Assembly (NCBI RefSeq): GCF_002209535.1 | Contig: NZ_NJIG01000002.1 | Span: forward strand, 1 to 64,000 | DNA length: 64,000 nucleotides | DNA from: Achromobacter marplatensis | GTDB taxonomy: Bacteria; Pseudomonadota; Gammaproteobacteria; Burkholderiales; Burkholderiaceae_B | Direction of reading: 5' to 3' | In this document: positions 8,391-19,039 of the stretch, in pieces | Layout of the letters: the number at the start of each line of letters is the position of its first letter | Numbering within the stretch: the first letter of the stretch is position 1 | Made by a program: the position numbers and the translations under genes | The notes under the pieces: model-generated | Database searches by the model: none | Told to the model about the DNA's origin: nothing | Seen by the model: the letters and a program-made list of their open reading frames with translations, nothing else

Positions 8391-8684
8391 TAATTTCCCA
8401 CACGCGAGTTGGCCAGGCCCCAAGCCTGGCCGCGCGTGGTCGCGCCTGAAGTCCGACGCGCAATTTTTTTGGCTGCGCATGGCGGGAAGCCCGGCGGGAA
8501 GCCTCGTCAGTTCGGGCGAAACGGCCCTTCGTAAAACAATGCAAAGTCATCCTTAGGCGCTACTTCTGAAGAAGGACTTGTAGAGTGTGCCGCAACCTCC
8601 TGATTTATTAGGGGGTTTTTCTTTTTGCGGTTTTACATATTGGTCTAAGTCCTTGTTGTGATTGAAAAAATTGCAACCACGCGC
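8391..8684 (+). other. Gene-free stretch between rnpB and the mraZ promoter
   Basis: It holds a long GC hairpin just after rnpB (GGCCAGGC at 8411-8418 with GCCTGGCC at 8424-8431, flanked by CACGCG and GCGTG), which may be the rnpB 3' processing or termination structure, a T-run at 8464-8470, and the terminator-like hairpin at 8594-8626. No coding frame with a plausible start and composition was found. Confidence 0.6.
8594..8626 (+). terminator. Rho-independent terminator upstream of mraZ
   Basis: AACCTCCT (8594-8601) pairs with AGGGGGTT (8610-8617, one T-G pair) and is followed by TTTCTTTTT. An outer CCGCAA/TTGCGG pair (8590-8595 with 8625-8630) competes with it. It probably stops rnpB read-through before the dcw promoter. 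Confidence 0.65.
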
Positions 8685-8713
8685 TTGACCGCCCCTGTGC
8701 CATACCGTAGAGT
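8685..8713 (+). promoter_or_regulatory. Probable sigma-70 promoter of the dcw cluster
   Basis: TTGACC at 8685-8690, exactly 17 bases, then TAGAGT at 8708-8713. The expected start near 8720 falls inside the MraZ boxes, consistent with autorepression by MraZ. Confidence 0.6.
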
Positions 8714-8758
8714 GGGAAATAGTAGGAAATTGTGCAATTAAGTGGGGTAAAAGTGGTG
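8713..8758 (+). promoter_or_regulatory. MraZ operator: phased TGGGN-like boxes
   Basis: MraZ is known to bind direct repeats of TGGGN separated by 5 bases. Here TGGGA (8713), TAGGA (8723), a degenerate TGCAA (8733) and TGGGG (8743) recur at an exact 10-bp step, with TGGTG at 8754 one base off. The last boxes cover the mraZ ribosome-binding site and start codon. Confidence 0.65.
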
Positions 8759-9184
8759 TTTCAGGGAAGCAGCGCGCTCACGCTGGATGCCAAGGGACGG
8801 ATCTCGATTCCGACCCGGCATCGTGACGCGCTGATGTCGCAGGCCGATGGCCGGCTGACCCTGACCCGCCACCCCGACGGCTGCTTGCTGGTGTATCCGC
8901 GGCCGGAGTGGGAAAAGAAGCGCGAGCAGATCGCCGCTTTTCCCATGACGGCTCGTGCATTGCAGCGGCTGTTGCTGGGCAACGCTCAGGATGTGGAACT
9001 GGATGGCTCCGGCCGGGTCCTGATCGCGCCTGAACTGCGCAACGCTTCCGGTATGACGCGCGATGTGATGCTGCTCGGTCTGGGCGCGCACTTCGAGCTG
9101 TGGGACGCCGCTACCCTGGCCAGCCGAGAGGCTGAGGATCTGGCCAAGGGTATGCCGGATGTGTTGAATCAGTTTTCGTTCTGA
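8756..9184 (+). CDS. mraZ: Transcriptional regulator MraZ
   Basis: A 142-residue DNA-binding protein with two SpoVT/AbrB-like MraZ repeats, seen by DAKGRISIP (about residues 10-18) and [13 protein letters not shown] (about 82-94). In other bacteria MraZ forms rings and represses its own promoter, the first of the division and cell wall cluster. The start is GTG at 8756, giving [11 protein letters not shown], the family N-terminus; GGGG at 8744-8747 serves as ribosome-binding site. A longer in-frame start at 8732 would add eight atypical residues and would read through the promoter region. rsmH follows after 7 bases. Confidence 0.95.
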   Translation: MFQGSSALTLDAKGRISIPTRHRDALMSQADGRLTLTRHPDGCLLVYPRPEWEKKREQIAAFPMTARALQRLLLGNAQDVELDGSGRVLIAPELRNASGMTRDVMLLGLGAHFELWDAATLASREAEDLAKGMPDVLNQFSF

Positions 9185-9191
9185 AAAATCT

Positions 9192-10289
9192 ATGGAATTC
9201 GAACATCGGCCCGTTCTGCTGGAGCCGACGGTGGACGCACTATTGCTGCCCGACTTCGGCGGCAAGGGCGCGACACGGTCGCACACGCAGACCGAGCCGG
9301 ATACGGCTACGCGGGCGGAACGCGGCGTGTTTGTCGACGGCACTTTTGGCCGCGGCGGGCACAGTCGCGAGCTGCTGGGCCGCTTGGGCAAGGATGCCCG
9401 GCTGGTGGTGTTCGACAAGGACCCCGAGGCGATCGCGGTAGCCAATGCGTTGGCGGCGGCGGACCCTCGGGTCACGGTTATCCATGGCGGCTTTGCCACC
9501 ATGGCTGAAGAATTGGAGCAGCGCGGCATCGGCAAGGTCGATGGCGTGATGCTGGATCTGGGCGTGTCGTCGCCTCAGATCGATGACGCCGAGCGCGGCT
9601 TCTCGTTCATGCGAGACGGCCCGCTCGATATGCGGATGGACACCACTCGTGGTCCCACGGTGGCGGATTGGCTGGCGCAAGCCAGTGTGGATGAGATGCG
9701 GGAGGTCATAGCGGATTATGGCGAAGAACGGTTTGCTTTTCAGGTTGCAAAGGCGATTGCTGCTCGCCGCGCAACAAGGCCGCTGCGCACCACGCTCGAG
9801 CTTGCCGAGTGCGTCGCCAGCGCCGTCCGCACGCGCGAAAAGGGGCAGCATCCGGCCACACGCACCTTTCAAGCTTTACGGATTTACATCAATCGGGAAC
9901 TCGAAGAGCTCGCGCGCACCCTCGCGGCAGCTCTAGACCTGCTTGCCCCGGGGGGGAGGTTGGCGGTGATCAGCTTTCATTCGCTTGAAGACCGCATGGT
10001 CAAGCAGTGCATCGCGGCGGCGGCGCGTCCGGCCGCCGCGCATGCACGCCTGCCGCTGCGCGAAAGCGAGATGCCGCAACCCATCCTGCGTTCCCTGGGC
10101 CGTGTCCTGGCTGAAGACGATGAGGTCTCGGCCAATGCCCGCGCCCGCTCCGCTGTCCTGCGCGTTGCCGAACGCACCGAAACGCCGCTGCCCGCCGAGG
10201 GCGGCTTTGCGTTCGTGAAGATCGGCTCGCTGCCCGGCAGCGACCTGGCTCCGCCGCCTCGCCGCGGCGGCAAGGGGGGGCGGCGCTAA
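9192..10289 (+). CDS. rsmH: 16S rRNA m4C1402 methyltransferase RsmH
   Basis: A 365-residue SAM-dependent methyltransferase (formerly MraW) that N4-methylates C1402 of 16S rRNA. Motif I is [10 protein letters not shown] (about residues 49-58); [12 protein letters not shown] (about 118), [13 protein letters not shown] (about 138) and [10 protein letters not shown] (about 258) follow. E. coli RsmH has 313 residues; much of the excess is a hydrophilic insertion at about residues 22-44 between the conserved [14 protein letters not shown] and the SAM motif. Second gene of the dcw operon; its TAA shares a base with the ftsL ATG. Confidence 0.96.
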   Translation: MEFEHRPVLLEPTVDALLLPDFGGKGATRSHTQTEPDTATRAERGVFVDGTFGRGGHSRELLGRLGKDARLVVFDKDPEAIAVANALAAADPRVTVIHGGFATMAEELEQRGIGKVDGVMLDLGVSSPQIDDAERGFSFMRDGPLDMRMDTTRGPTVADWLAQASVDEMREVIADYGEERFAFQVAKAIAARRATRPLRTTLELAECVASAVRTREKGQHPATRTFQALRIYINRELEELARTLAAALDLLAPGGRLAVISFHSLEDRMVKQCIAAAARPAAAHARLPLRESEMPQPILRSLGRVLAEDDEVSANARARSAVLRVAERTETPLPAEGGFAFVKIGSLPGSDLAPPPRRGGKGGRR

Positions 10290-10579
10290 TGGGTCGTGTC
10301 AACCTGATCATTGCGGCTTTACTGATGCTGTCGGCCATTTCCCTGGTCACCAGCCGGTATCAGTCGCGCCAGCTCTTTGTCGAGCTGGGACGTGATCAGG
10401 CCCAGGAACGCGACCTGGAAACCAACTGGCGCCGCCTGCAGCTTGATCGCGCCGAACTGGCCCGCAACGCGCGGGTCGATGTGATTGCGCGCGACGGCCT
10501 GAAGATGATTCCCATCGTTCCGGACCGCACGCTGTATCTGAATCAAGCGCCCGTCTCCACGGCTGGGGGCGCCAAATGA
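10289..10579 (+). CDS. ftsL: Cell division protein FtsL
   Basis: A 96-residue bitopic inner-membrane protein of the divisome FtsQLB complex. One transmembrane segment (about residues 4-20) is followed by a short periplasmic coiled coil (about 25-60, heptad-like QLFVELGRDQAQERDLETNW). Sequence is weakly conserved, so identity rests on size, topology and position between rsmH and ftsI. TAATG junction with rsmH and 4-base overlap with ftsI. Confidence 0.92.
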   Translation: MGRVNLIIAALLMLSAISLVTSRYQSRQLFVELGRDQAQERDLETNWRRLQLDRAELARNARVDVIARDGLKMIPIVPDRTLYLNQAPVSTAGGAK

Positions 10580-12306
10580 AGCGCGTCCCCTTCTTTGACA
10601 ACCCGGTGCTGCGAGGGCAATTGCCCACCTGGCGCGCGCGTCTGGTGTTGATCCTGCTGTTTGGCGGGTTCACGGTGCTGGCTGGCCGCGCGCTGTTCCT
10701 GCAAGGGTTGTCGACGGAGTTCCTGCAACAGCAGGGCGAACGCCGCTATGAACGCACGCTGACCCTGGCGGCCACGCGCGGCAAGATCACGGACCGCAAT
10801 GGCGCGGTGCTGGCCTCCAGTGTGCCGGCGCGCGCCATCTGGGCCATTCCCGAAGACGCCAAGCAGGGCACGCCCGCGCAGATGGATGCGCTGGCCAAGT
10901 TGCTGGAAACGCCGGTGGCCGACTTGCGCCACCGCCTGGTCGACGAAGACAAGAACTTCGTCTACCTGAAGCGCCAGGTCTCGATGGACGTGGCCGACAA
11001 GATCAAACAGTTGGGCATGCCGGGTGTGCACCAGCAGCCCGAGACGCGCCGCTACTACCCCGACGGCGACGTGATGGCCCACGTGGTGGGTTTCAACAGC
11101 GTCGAAGACCAGGGCCAGGAAGGCGTCGAACTGACGTTCAACCAGCAGTTGTCGGGCCGTCCGGGCAGCCGCCGCGTCATCAAGGACCGGCTGGGCCGCG
11201 TCATTGAAGACGTGCAGGCCGTGACCTTGCCGGTCGACGGCCGCGACTTGCGCCTGTCGATCGATACCCGTTTGCAGTACCTGGTGTTCAAGGAATTGAA
11301 GGACGCCATGGACAAGCACCAGGCCAAGGGCGCCACCGCCGTGGTCGTGGACGTGCAGACCGGCGAAATCCTGGCGCTGGCCAACGTGCCGACCTTCGAT
11401 CCGAACAAGCGCGAGAGCTTCCACGGGTCCAAGCTGCGCAACCAGGCCATTACCGATACCTTCGAGCCGGGCTCGATCATGAAGCCGTTCACCGCCGCAC
11501 TGGCGCTGGACCTGGGCCGCATCACGACGTCGACGCTGTTCGAAACCGGCAATGGCCGTTTCCAGTATCAGGGCAGCACGATCAGCGACGTGAGCCGCAA
11601 CGGCACGCTGGACGTGGCCGGCGTGCTGCGCAAGTCCAGCAACATCGGCATGACGATGATCTCCGAGAAGCTGGAATCCCGCGAAATGTGGGACCGCTTC
11701 ACCGAATTGGGCCTGGGCCAGGCGCCTCAGGTGGGATTTCCCGGCGCTGCGCCGGGCCGCCTGCGCCCGTGGGACCGCTGGCGCCTGATCGAAAAGGCGA
11801 CGATGGCCTACGGCTACGGCCTGTCGGTCTCGCTGCTGCAAGTGGCGCGCGCCTACACCGTCTTCGCCCGCAATGGCGACATGGTGTCGCTGACCCTGGT
11901 CAAGCGCGACAGCGACCCCACCAGCGTCAAGATCTACACGCCGAAGACGACCGCCATGGTGCGCGCGATGCTTGAGGCCGCCGCCGGCCCCGAGGGCACG
12001 AAGGCCGCTCAGGTGCAGGGCTACCGCGTGGCTGGCAAGAGCGGAACCGCGCGCAAGATCGTCGACGGCAAATACAGCATGCAGCGTTATCGGAGCTCCT
12101 ACGTGGGCTTCGCTCCGGTGTCCGATCCGAAGATCGTGGTGGCCGTGTCCATCGACGAGCCGACGGTCGGCGGCTACTACGGCGGCGCGATCGCCGCGCC
12201 CGTGTTCTCCCATATCGTGGGGGGGAGCCTGAGGCTGATGGGGGTGCGGCCGGACGCGCCTTTTGAATCCACGATTGTTGCTGGTCTCAAGGAGCCAGGC
12301 AGATGA
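10576..12306 (+). CDS. ftsI: Septal peptidoglycan transpeptidase FtsI (PBP3)
   Basis: A 576-residue class B penicillin-binding protein that cross-links septal peptidoglycan. One N-terminal transmembrane helix (about residues 18-38), a pedestal domain, then the transpeptidase domain with SxxK at S300-K303 (GSIMKPF), SxN at S354-N356 (KSSNIGM) and the KTG-equivalent K488-S489-G490. E. coli FtsI has 588 residues. Both ends overlap neighbours by ATGA, linking it to ftsL and murE-murF. Confidence 0.97.
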   Translation: MKRVPFFDNPVLRGQLPTWRARLVLILLFGGFTVLAGRALFLQGLSTEFLQQQGERRYERTLTLAATRGKITDRNGAVLASSVPARAIWAIPEDAKQGTPAQMDALAKLLETPVADLRHRLVDEDKNFVYLKRQVSMDVADKIKQLGMPGVHQQPETRRYYPDGDVMAHVVGFNSVEDQGQEGVELTFNQQLSGRPGSRRVIKDRLGRVIEDVQAVTLPVDGRDLRLSIDTRLQYLVFKELKDAMDKHQAKGATAVVVDVQTGEILALANVPTFDPNKRESFHGSKLRNQAITDTFEPGSIMKPFTAALALDLGRITTSTLFETGNGRFQYQGSTISDVSRNGTLDVAGVLRKSSNIGMTMISEKLESREMWDRFTELGLGQAPQVGFPGAAPGRLRPWDRWRLIEKATMAYGYGLSVSLLQVARAYTVFARNGDMVSLTLVKRDSDPTSVKIYTPKTTAMVRAMLEAAAGPEGTKAAQVQGYRVAGKSGTARKIVDGKYSMQRYRSSYVGFAPVSDPKIVVAVSIDEPTVGGYYGGAIAAPVFSHIVGGSLRLMGVRPDAPFESTIVAGLKEPGR

Positions 12307-15161
12307 GCGCCAAAGGCTTCCTCTCCTCCCCTGTCGCCACGGTTGCCGAAACCGTGGCGTGGTTGCATGCGCGCGTCTCGTTGACGGCGCACCTGAAGTT
12401 GGACTCCCGCGATATCGAGCCGGGTGACGTGTTCGTCGCCTGCCCGGGCCTGTCCAGCGACGGACGTCTCTATATAGATAAGGCGTTGGCGCTGGGCGCC
12501 AGCGCCGTGTTGTTCGAAGCCCCCGCCAGCGATTCCGTCCTGGCCGCGGCGGCCGACACTCCCATGTTGCCGGTGACCGGTCTGCGCGCCTTGCTGGGCG
12601 AGCTGGCCGACACCTGGTACGGCCGCCCGTCCGCCGCGTTGGCGGTGGTGGCGGTGACCGGCACCAACGGCAAGACCTCGTCGGTGCAATGGATTGCGCA
12701 TGCGCTGAGCCGCAATGACAAGCCTTGCGGCACCATCGGCACCCTGGGCGCCGTGCTGCCCGACGGCCGCACGCTGGGCGGCGACCTGACGACGCCCGAT
12801 GTCCTGACCGTGCACCGCACGCTGGCCGCCATGCGCGACGCCGGCGCCAAAGCCGTGGCCATGGAAGCGTCGTCGATCGGCATCGAGCAAGGCCGTCTGG
12901 ACGGCGTGCGCATCGCGCTGGCCGCCTTCACGAACCTGACGCGCGATCATCTGGATTACCACGGCACGATGGAACACTACGAGGCCGCCAAGGCTCGCCT
13001 GTTCCGCTGGCCGGGCCTGACGGCCGCCATCGTCAATGCCGATGACGCCGCCGGGCGCCGCCTGATCGCCAGCCTGCCTGCGGGCACGGGCGCGATGGGC
13101 TACAGCCTGAGCGATTCGCCCGAGATCCCCGCCGCGATGCGTGCGCGCGATCTTCAAGCCACGTCCCAAGGCCAGATCTTCACGCTGGTGTCACCGCATG
13201 GCGAAGCCCAGATCGTGACGCGTCTGCTGGGGGCGCACAACGTGTCGAACCTGCTGCTGGTGGCTGGCGTGCTGTACAAGCTGGGTCTGCCGTTTGCGCA
13301 GATCGCGCGGGAATTGGCCGCGACCGACCCTGTGGACGGCCGCTTGCAGACCGTGGAATCGGTGCCGGTCACGACGCAGGCCCATGCCGGCCGCAGCCCC
13401 TTGGTGGTTGTGGATTACGCGCACACGCCGGATGCCTTGTCGCGCGCCTTGACCGCGCTGCGCGCCGTGGCGGTTGCCCGCTCGGGCCGCCTGATCTGCC
13501 TGTTTGGCTGCGGCGGCGAACGCGATCCGGGCAAGCGCCCCGAAATGGGCCGAATTGCTGCGGAACTGGCCGACCACGTGGTGGTGTCCAGCGACAATCC
13601 ACGCACGGAATCGCCCGAAGCGATCGTTCAACAGATTCTGGCCGGTATTCCGGAAGCGGCGCATGCCGACGTGCAGGTCGACCGCGCACGCGCCATCATG
13701 CAGACCATCTGGGCCGCGTTGCCCGAAGACGTGGTGCTGCTGGCCGGCAAGGGGCACGAGACCTATCAGGATGTCGGGGGCGAAAAGCTGCCTTTCGACG
13801 ACCGTGAATGGGCGCGTCTGGCGATGCTGCTGCCGCAGGTCAAGGGCGTGTCCACCGACACCCGCCGCATCGATACGGGCGAACTGTTCGTGGCGCTGGT
13901 CGGTGAAAACTTCGACGCGCACAACTATCTGGACCAGGCCGAAGGCCGTGGCGCTTGCGCAGCTGTGGTCGCGCATCCCGTCAGCGACGCCAAGCTGCCG
14001 CAACTGGTGCTGGGCGACACCCGCGTCGCGCTGATGCGCATCGGCGCGGCGTGGCGTTCGCAGTTCTCATTGCCCGTTGTGGCAGTGACCGGCAGCAACG
14101 GCAAGACGACCACGAAGGAAATGATCTCGGCCATGCTGGCCGAGTGGCGCGGCGAAGCAGGCCGGCTGGCCACCGCCGGCAATCTGAACAACGATATCGG
14201 CGTGCCGCTGACCCTGCTGCGTCTGCGCCCCGAGCATCGCGCGGCGGTTTTCGAATTGGGGATGAATCACCCGGGCGAGATCGCGCAACTGGCCGCCATG
14301 GCCGCGCCGACCGTCACGCTGGTGACCAACGCCCAGCGCGAGCATCAGGAATTCATGCACACCGTCGAAGCGGTGGCGCACGAGAACGGCGCCGCGATTG
14401 CGGCCCTGCCGGACGACGGCATTGCCGTGTATCCGGGCGACGAACCGTATTGCGCGATCTGGGACGCGCTGGCCGAGCCGCGCCGCGTGCTGCGCTTTGG
14501 TTTGCAGCCTGGTCTGGACGTCTACGCGGAACACATTCTTGCGGACGTGAGCGCCACGCGGTGCCGCGTGGTTACGCCCGTCGGATCGGCGGATCTGGTG
14601 CTGCCGGTGCCCGGTTTACACAACCTGCGCAATGCGTTGGCCGCGATCGCCAGCGCCATCGCGGCCGGCGTGCCGCTGGACAGCGCGGTGCGCGCCCTGG
14701 CGGGCTTTGTCCCCGTCGCGGGTCGCATGCAGCACAAGCAAATGAGTGACGGAACGTTGCTCATCGATGACACCTACAATGCCAACCCCGATTCGGTTCG
14801 TGTGGCCATCGACGTGCTGGGCCGCATGGCCGGCAAGCGTGTCCTGGTGTTGGGCGACATGGGTGAAATCGGGGACAACGGTCCCGCCTTGCATGCCGAG
14901 GCGGGCATTTACGCGCGCGAGCAAGGGCTTGACGCGTTGATCACGCTAGGCGAAGCCAGCCGGGCGGCCGCGGCCGCGTTCGGAGCTGGCGCGCACGCCT
15001 GCGCATCGGTAGACGAAGTGGTTGCCGCCTTGCGCGGTTTGCGCGCGTCCTGCGTATTGGTAAAGGGATCGCGTTTTATGCGCATGGAGCGGGTTGTGAC
15101 GGCTTTTTCTTTGAATGGCGGACAGGCGGCCAAGGGGCAGGGAGAGCACCATGCTGCTTGA
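12303..15161 (+). CDS. murE-murF: MurE-MurF fusion: UDP-MurNAc-tripeptide and pentapeptide ligase
   Basis: A 952-residue bifunctional cytosolic enzyme. The MurE half (about 1-510) adds meso-diaminopimelate: ATP loop GTNGKTSS near residue 120, and DNPR at about 430-433, the motif for diaminopimelate rather than lysine. The MurF half (about 512-952) adds D-Ala-D-Ala: [11 protein letters not shown] near 596, [10 protein letters not shown] near 821. There is no stop or start between them; the junction falls in [14 protein letters not shown], so the MurF N-terminal domain is shortened by about 20 residues. The same fusion is known in Bordetella. Overlaps ftsI by 4 and mraY by 11 bases. Confidence 0.96.
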   Translation: MSAKGFLSSPVATVAETVAWLHARVSLTAHLKLDSRDIEPGDVFVACPGLSSDGRLYIDKALALGASAVLFEAPASDSVLAAAADTPMLPVTGLRALLGELADTWYGRPSAALAVVAVTGTNGKTSSVQWIAHALSRNDKPCGTIGTLGAVLPDGRTLGGDLTTPDVLTVHRTLAAMRDAGAKAVAMEASSIGIEQGRLDGVRIALAAFTNLTRDHLDYHGTMEHYEAAKARLFRWPGLTAAIVNADDAAGRRLIASLPAGTGAMGYSLSDSPEIPAAMRARDLQATSQGQIFTLVSPHGEAQIVTRLLGAHNVSNLLLVAGVLYKLGLPFAQIARELAATDPVDGRLQTVESVPVTTQAHAGRSPLVVVDYAHTPDALSRALTALRAVAVARSGRLICLFGCGGERDPGKRPEMGRIAAELADHVVVSSDNPRTESPEAIVQQILAGIPEAAHADVQVDRARAIMQTIWAALPEDVVLLAGKGHETYQDVGGEKLPFDDREWARLAMLLPQVKGVSTDTRRIDTGELFVALVGENFDAHNYLDQAEGRGACAAVVAHPVSDAKLPQLVLGDTRVALMRIGAAWRSQFSLPVVAVTGSNGKTTTKEMISAMLAEWRGEAGRLATAGNLNNDIGVPLTLLRLRPEHRAAVFELGMNHPGEIAQLAAMAAPTVTLVTNAQREHQEFMHTVEAVAHENGAAIAALPDDGIAVYPGDEPYCAIWDALAEPRRVLRFGLQPGLDVYAEHILADVSATRCRVVTPVGSADLVLPVPGLHNLRNALAAIASAIAAGVPLDSAVRALAGFVPVAGRMQHKQMSDGTLLIDDTYNANPDSVRVAIDVLGRMAGKRVLVLGDMGEIGDNGPALHAEAGIYAREQGLDALITLGEASRAAAAAFGAGAHACASVDEVVAALRGLRASCVLVKGSRFMRMERVVTAFSLNGGQAAKGQGEHHAA

Positions 15162-16320
15162 GATCGCCCGTCTGCTTTCCGATGATGTGCGCGCGCTGGG
15201 CGTGTTCGAGTACATCACTTTGCGCGCCGTTCTGGCGTGCGCGACGGCGTTGCTGATCGGTCTCGTCGCCGGTCCGCGTGTGATCCGCAAGTTGACCGAG
15301 ATGAAGATCGGCCAGGCCGTGCGTTCGTACGGCCCGGAATCGCATCTGGTCAAGACGGGCACCCCCACGATGGGCGGCGTGCTGATCCTGATTTCCATCG
15401 CCATCAGCACTTTGCTGTGGGCGGACTGGACCAACCGCTTCGTGTGGGTGGTGCTGTTGGTGACGTTCGGCTTCGGCTGGATCGGCTGGCGCGACGATTA
15501 CCGCAAGGTCGTCTATCGCGATCCGGAAGGCATGCCCGCGCGTCAGAAATTTTTCTGGCAGGCCACCATCGGCATGATCGCCGCCGTGTACCTGGCGTTC
15601 GCCGTGTCGGCGCCGGCCAACACCGAACTGTGGCCGCTCTTCAAGGCCTGGGTCGGCAGCGGCTTCACGATGGCGTTGCCGACGCGCGCCGACTTGATCG
15701 TGCCGTTCTTCAAATCGGTGAGCTACCCGTTGGGCGTGCTGGGCTTCGTGGCGCTGACCTGGGCCGTGATCGTGGGCACCAGCAACGCCGTGAACCTGAC
15801 CGACGGCCTGGACGGCCTGGCGATCATGCCTACCGTGATGGTGGGCAGCGCGCTGGGCATCTTCGCCTACGTGGTCGGCCGCGTGGACTATTCCAAGTAC
15901 CTGCTGTTCCCCTATATTCCCGGCGCCTCGGAATTGATGGTGCTTTGCGCGGCGATCGGGGGCGCGGGACTGGCCTTTTTATGGTTCAACGCGTATCCGG
16001 CCCAGGTGTTCATGGGCGACGTCGGCGCGCTGGCGCTCGGCGGCGCGCTGGGCACCATCGCGGTGATCGTGCGCCAGGAAATCGTGCTGTTCATCATGGG
16101 CGGCGTGTTCGTGGTGGAAACGCTGTCGGTGATGATCCAGGTGACCTGGTTCAAGTACACGAAGCGACGTTATGGCACAGGTAGACGCATATTCCGCATG
16201 GCGCCGTTGCATCATCACTTTGAAGTGGGTGGCTGGAAAGAAACCCAGGTGGTCGTGCGTTTCTGGATCATCAGCATGATGCTGGTGCTGATTGGCCTCT
16301 CTACGCTGAAGTTGCGATGA
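15151..16320 (+). CDS. mraY: Phospho-MurNAc-pentapeptide translocase MraY
   Basis: A 389-residue, roughly ten-helix inner-membrane enzyme that moves phospho-MurNAc-pentapeptide onto undecaprenyl phosphate to make lipid I. Signatures: GTPTMGG near residue 70, DDYRK near 115, [12 protein letters not shown] near 210, the loop motif [11 protein letters not shown] near 288, and HHHFE near 350. ATG at 15151 follows GGGAG and gives [10 protein letters not shown]; it overlaps the end of murE-murF by 11 bases. Confidence 0.97.
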   Translation: MLLEIARLLSDDVRALGVFEYITLRAVLACATALLIGLVAGPRVIRKLTEMKIGQAVRSYGPESHLVKTGTPTMGGVLILISIAISTLLWADWTNRFVWVVLLVTFGFGWIGWRDDYRKVVYRDPEGMPARQKFFWQATIGMIAAVYLAFAVSAPANTELWPLFKAWVGSGFTMALPTRADLIVPFFKSVSYPLGVLGFVALTWAVIVGTSNAVNLTDGLDGLAIMPTVMVGSALGIFAYVVGRVDYSKYLLFPYIPGASELMVLCAAIGGAGLAFLWFNAYPAQVFMGDVGALALGGALGTIAVIVRQEIVLFIMGGVFVVETLSVMIQVTWFKYTKRRYGTGRRIFRMAPLHHHFEVGGWKETQVVVRFWIISMMLVLIGLSTLKLR

Positions 16321-17849
16321 ATACGATGGAAACCTCCCGCGCTGACGCGCCGCTCGTCCTGATCCTCGGATTGGGCGAGACGGGTGTCGCCGCCGCTCGC
16401 TGGTGCGCCCGCCTGGGCGCCCGCTTGCGCGTGGCCGACACGCGCGCCGAGCCGGGCGGATTGGCGACGCTGCGCGATGCGCTGGCGCAAAGCGATGTGG
16501 AATACCGCCTGGGTTGCGACGTGTCCTTCGATACGGCGCTGCTGGATGGCGTGAACCAGGTTGTGCTGAGCCCCGGCCTGGCGCCGACCCAGCCGCCTGC
16601 CGCCGACCTGCTGCGTGAGGCCGAGGTCCGCGGCATCGAAGTGGTCGGCGAAATCGAATTGTTTGCACGCGCGCTGGCCGACCTGGCCGAGACGCACGAG
16701 TACCGTCCCCGCCTGCTGGCGGTGACGGGCACCAACGGCAAGACCACGGTGACCGCGCTGACGCGCGACCTGATCGACGCCAGCGGCCTGTCGGTCGTGG
16801 CGGCCGGCAATATCAGCCCCGCCGCGTTGACGGCGCTGATCGATGCGCTGGACAACGACGCGCTGCCGCAGGTCTGGGTGTTGGAGTTGTCCAGCTTCCA
16901 GCTGGAAACGACGCGCTCGCTGATGGCGGATGCGGCCGTGGTGTTGAACGTCACGCAGGACCACCTGGACTGGCATGGCGGTATGGAGGCGTATGCCGAG
17001 GCCAAGGCGCGCCTCTTGAAGATGGCGCGTGTCGCCATCGTCAACCGCGACGACCCGCTGACCGTGCGCATGGTGCAGACCGTGAACGCCCTGAACGTGC
17101 GCAGCTTCGGCCGCGACATGCCGGAACTGGTTGGCGACATGGGGCTGGAACTGGGGCAGGGCGTGGCCTGGCTGGTCGCCGCTGAACCCGTCGATTTCGA
17201 TGAGCCCGCGCCGCCCGTGCGCAGGAAGAAGGACGCGCCCGAACCGGTGCGCGCCAACGGCCGCATGAGCCGCCTGATGCCCGTGGACGCCTTGCGCATC
17301 CGCGGCATCCACAACGCCTTGAATGCGCTGGCCGCGTTGCAACTGGCGCGCTGCCTGGATCTGGGTTGGGGCGCCATGCTGCGCACGCTGCGCGAGTACG
17401 CCGGCGAACCGCATCGCGCGGCGTTCGTGCGCCAGATCGGCGGCGTCGACTACATCAATGACAGCAAGGGCACCAACGTGGGCGCCACCGTCGCCGCGCT
17501 GGAAGGCCTGGGTCAACCCGTGGTGCTGATCGCCGGCGGCCAGGGCAAGGGCCAGGACTTCTCGCCGTTGATTCCGGTGGTGTCGCGCCACGCGCGCGCC
17601 GTGATGCTGATCGGCGTGGACGGGCCCGAGATCGGCCGCGTGCTGGCGCCGACCGGCGTCAACTGCATCACCGTCGATTCGCTGCATGACGCCGTGCGCG
17701 GGGCGGCGGAACTGGCGCAGCCCGGCGACGCCGTGCTGCTGTCGCCCGCCTGCGCCAGCCTGGACATGTTCCGCAACTACCCGCACCGCGGGCAGGTTTT
17801 CGTGGAAGAGGTCGAAGACCTGGCCCGCGACCGTGGAGAGGTGGCATGA
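16317..17849 (+). CDS. murD: UDP-MurNAc-L-alanine:D-glutamate ligase MurD
   Basis: A 510-residue cytosolic ligase that adds D-glutamate to UDP-MurNAc-L-Ala. Rossmann-like GLGETG near residue 19, ATP loop GTNGKTTV near 138, the Mur signature HxxW-type stretch DHLDWHGG near 218, and [11 protein letters not shown] near 381. E. coli MurD has about 438 residues; a clear extra segment is a Pro/Lys/Arg-rich stretch at about 294-322 ([16 protein letters not shown]), likely a surface loop between the central and C-terminal domains. ATGA overlaps at both ends. Confidence 0.96.
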   Translation: MNTMETSRADAPLVLILGLGETGVAAARWCARLGARLRVADTRAEPGGLATLRDALAQSDVEYRLGCDVSFDTALLDGVNQVVLSPGLAPTQPPAADLLREAEVRGIEVVGEIELFARALADLAETHEYRPRLLAVTGTNGKTTVTALTRDLIDASGLSVVAAGNISPAALTALIDALDNDALPQVWVLELSSFQLETTRSLMADAAVVLNVTQDHLDWHGGMEAYAEAKARLLKMARVAIVNRDDPLTVRMVQTVNALNVRSFGRDMPELVGDMGLELGQGVAWLVAAEPVDFDEPAPPVRRKKDAPEPVRANGRMSRLMPVDALRIRGIHNALNALAALQLARCLDLGWGAMLRTLREYAGEPHRAAFVRQIGGVDYINDSKGTNVGATVAALEGLGQPVVLIAGGQGKGQDFSPLIPVVSRHARAVMLIGVDGPEIGRVLAPTGVNCITVDSLHDAVRGAAELAQPGDAVLLSPACASLDMFRNYPHRGQVFVEEVEDLARDRGEVA

Positions 17850-19039
17850 GCCTGATCGCCGATCTTACCGCCAGCGTCAATGCCGTACGGCCCGGCCGTA
17901 CCAAAATGCGCAACTTCGATCTGCCGCTGGTCATCGCGGCGTCGACGTTGTTGCTGCTTGGCTTGCTGATGGTGTATTCGGCGTCGATCGCGCTGGCCGA
18001 CGGCCCGCGTTACGCGTCCTACGGGCGCTACTACTTCGTGATCCGCCATGGCCTGTTCGTCAGCGCCGGGCTGCTTGCCGGCGCCGTGGTGCTGGCGATC
18101 CCGATCCGCGTCTGGCAGCGCATGGCGGTGCCGCTGTTCGTGGTGGCGATGATCCTGCTGGTCGCGGTGCTGGTTCCCGGCATCGGCCGTGAGGTCAACG
18201 GCGCCCACCGCTGGATTCCCTTGGGCCCCTTGAACTTCCAGCCGTCCGAATTGATGAAGCTGGCCGCGTTGCTCTACGCTGCCGACTACACCGTGCGCAA
18301 GCAGGAACACATGCAGGCGTTCGCCCGGGGCTTCCTGCCGATGGCTTTCGCGCTGGCCGGCGTGGGCATGCTGCTGCTGCTGGAGCCCGACTTGGGCGCC
18401 TTCATGGTGATCGTGGCGATCGCCATCGGCATCCTGTTCCTGGGCGGCATCAACGGCAAGTACTTCAGCAGCCTGCTGGCCGTGCTGGTCGGCACCTTCC
18501 TGATGCTGATCTGGCTATCGCCGTGGCGTCGGGCGCGCCTGTTCGCCTATCTGGATCCCTGGAACGAAGACAACGCCTACGGCAGCGCCTATCAGTTGTC
18601 GCACTCGCTGATTGCCTTGGGCCGTGGTGAATGGTTCGGCGTGGGCCTGGGCGCCAGCGTTGAAAAGCTGCATTACCTGCCTGAAGCGCACACCGACTTC
18701 CTGATGGCGGTGGTGGGCGAAGAACTGGGCTTTGTGGGCGTGATGGCGGTGATTACGTTGTTCGCCATCATCATCTATCGCGGTTTTGATATCGGCCGTC
18801 AGGCCATCGCCATGGAACGCACGTTCGCGGGGCTGGTGGCGCATGGCGTGGCGATGTGGTTCGGCGTGCAGTCCTTCATCAACATGGGCGTGTGCCTTGG
18901 CCTGCTGCCGACCAAGGGTCTGACCCTGCCGCTGATGAGCTACGGCGGTTCCGGCGTGGTGATGAACCTGTGCGCCCTGGCCATGCTGATTCGGGTCGAT
19001 GTCGAAAACCGCGTGATGATGCGTGGGGGACGGGTATGA
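17846..19039 (+). CDS. ftsW: Septal peptidoglycan glycosyltransferase FtsW
   Basis: A 397-residue SEDS-family polytopic membrane protein with about ten helices that polymerises lipid II at the septum together with FtsI. Signatures: [19 protein letters not shown] near residue 115-133, [12 protein letters not shown] near 175, the catalytic-region stretch [16 protein letters not shown] near 280, and [14 protein letters not shown] near 360. The N-terminal 30 residues are cytosolic and basic. Coupled by ATGA to murD and murG. Confidence 0.97.
   Translation: MSLIADLTASVNAVRPGRTKMRNFDLPLVIAASTLLLLGLLMVYSASIALADGPRYASYGRYYFVIRHGLFVSAGLLAGAVVLAIPIRVWQRMAVPLFVVAMILLVAVLVPGIGREVNGAHRWIPLGPLNFQPSELMKLAALLYAADYTVRKQEHMQAFARGFLPMAFALAGVGMLLLLEPDLGAFMVIVAIAIGILFLGGINGKYFSSLLAVLVGTFLMLIWLSPWRRARLFAYLDPWNEDNAYGSAYQLSHSLIALGRGEWFGVGLGASVEKLHYLPEAHTDFLMAVVGEELGFVGVMAVITLFAIIIYRGFDIGRQAIAMERTFAGLVAHGVAMWFGVQSFINMGVCLGLLPTKGLTLPLMSYGGSGVVMNLCALAMLIRVDVENRVMMRGGRV

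Noticed and set aside
8464-8470. T-run as the rnpB terminator
   Set aside because: The nearest strong hairpin ends more than 30 bases earlier, so the pair does not make a normal intrinsic terminator; left as an undefined structure.
10543-12213. A 556-codon frame opposite ftsI
   Set aside because: It is a shadow of ftsI, His/Arg/Gln-rich and without motifs.
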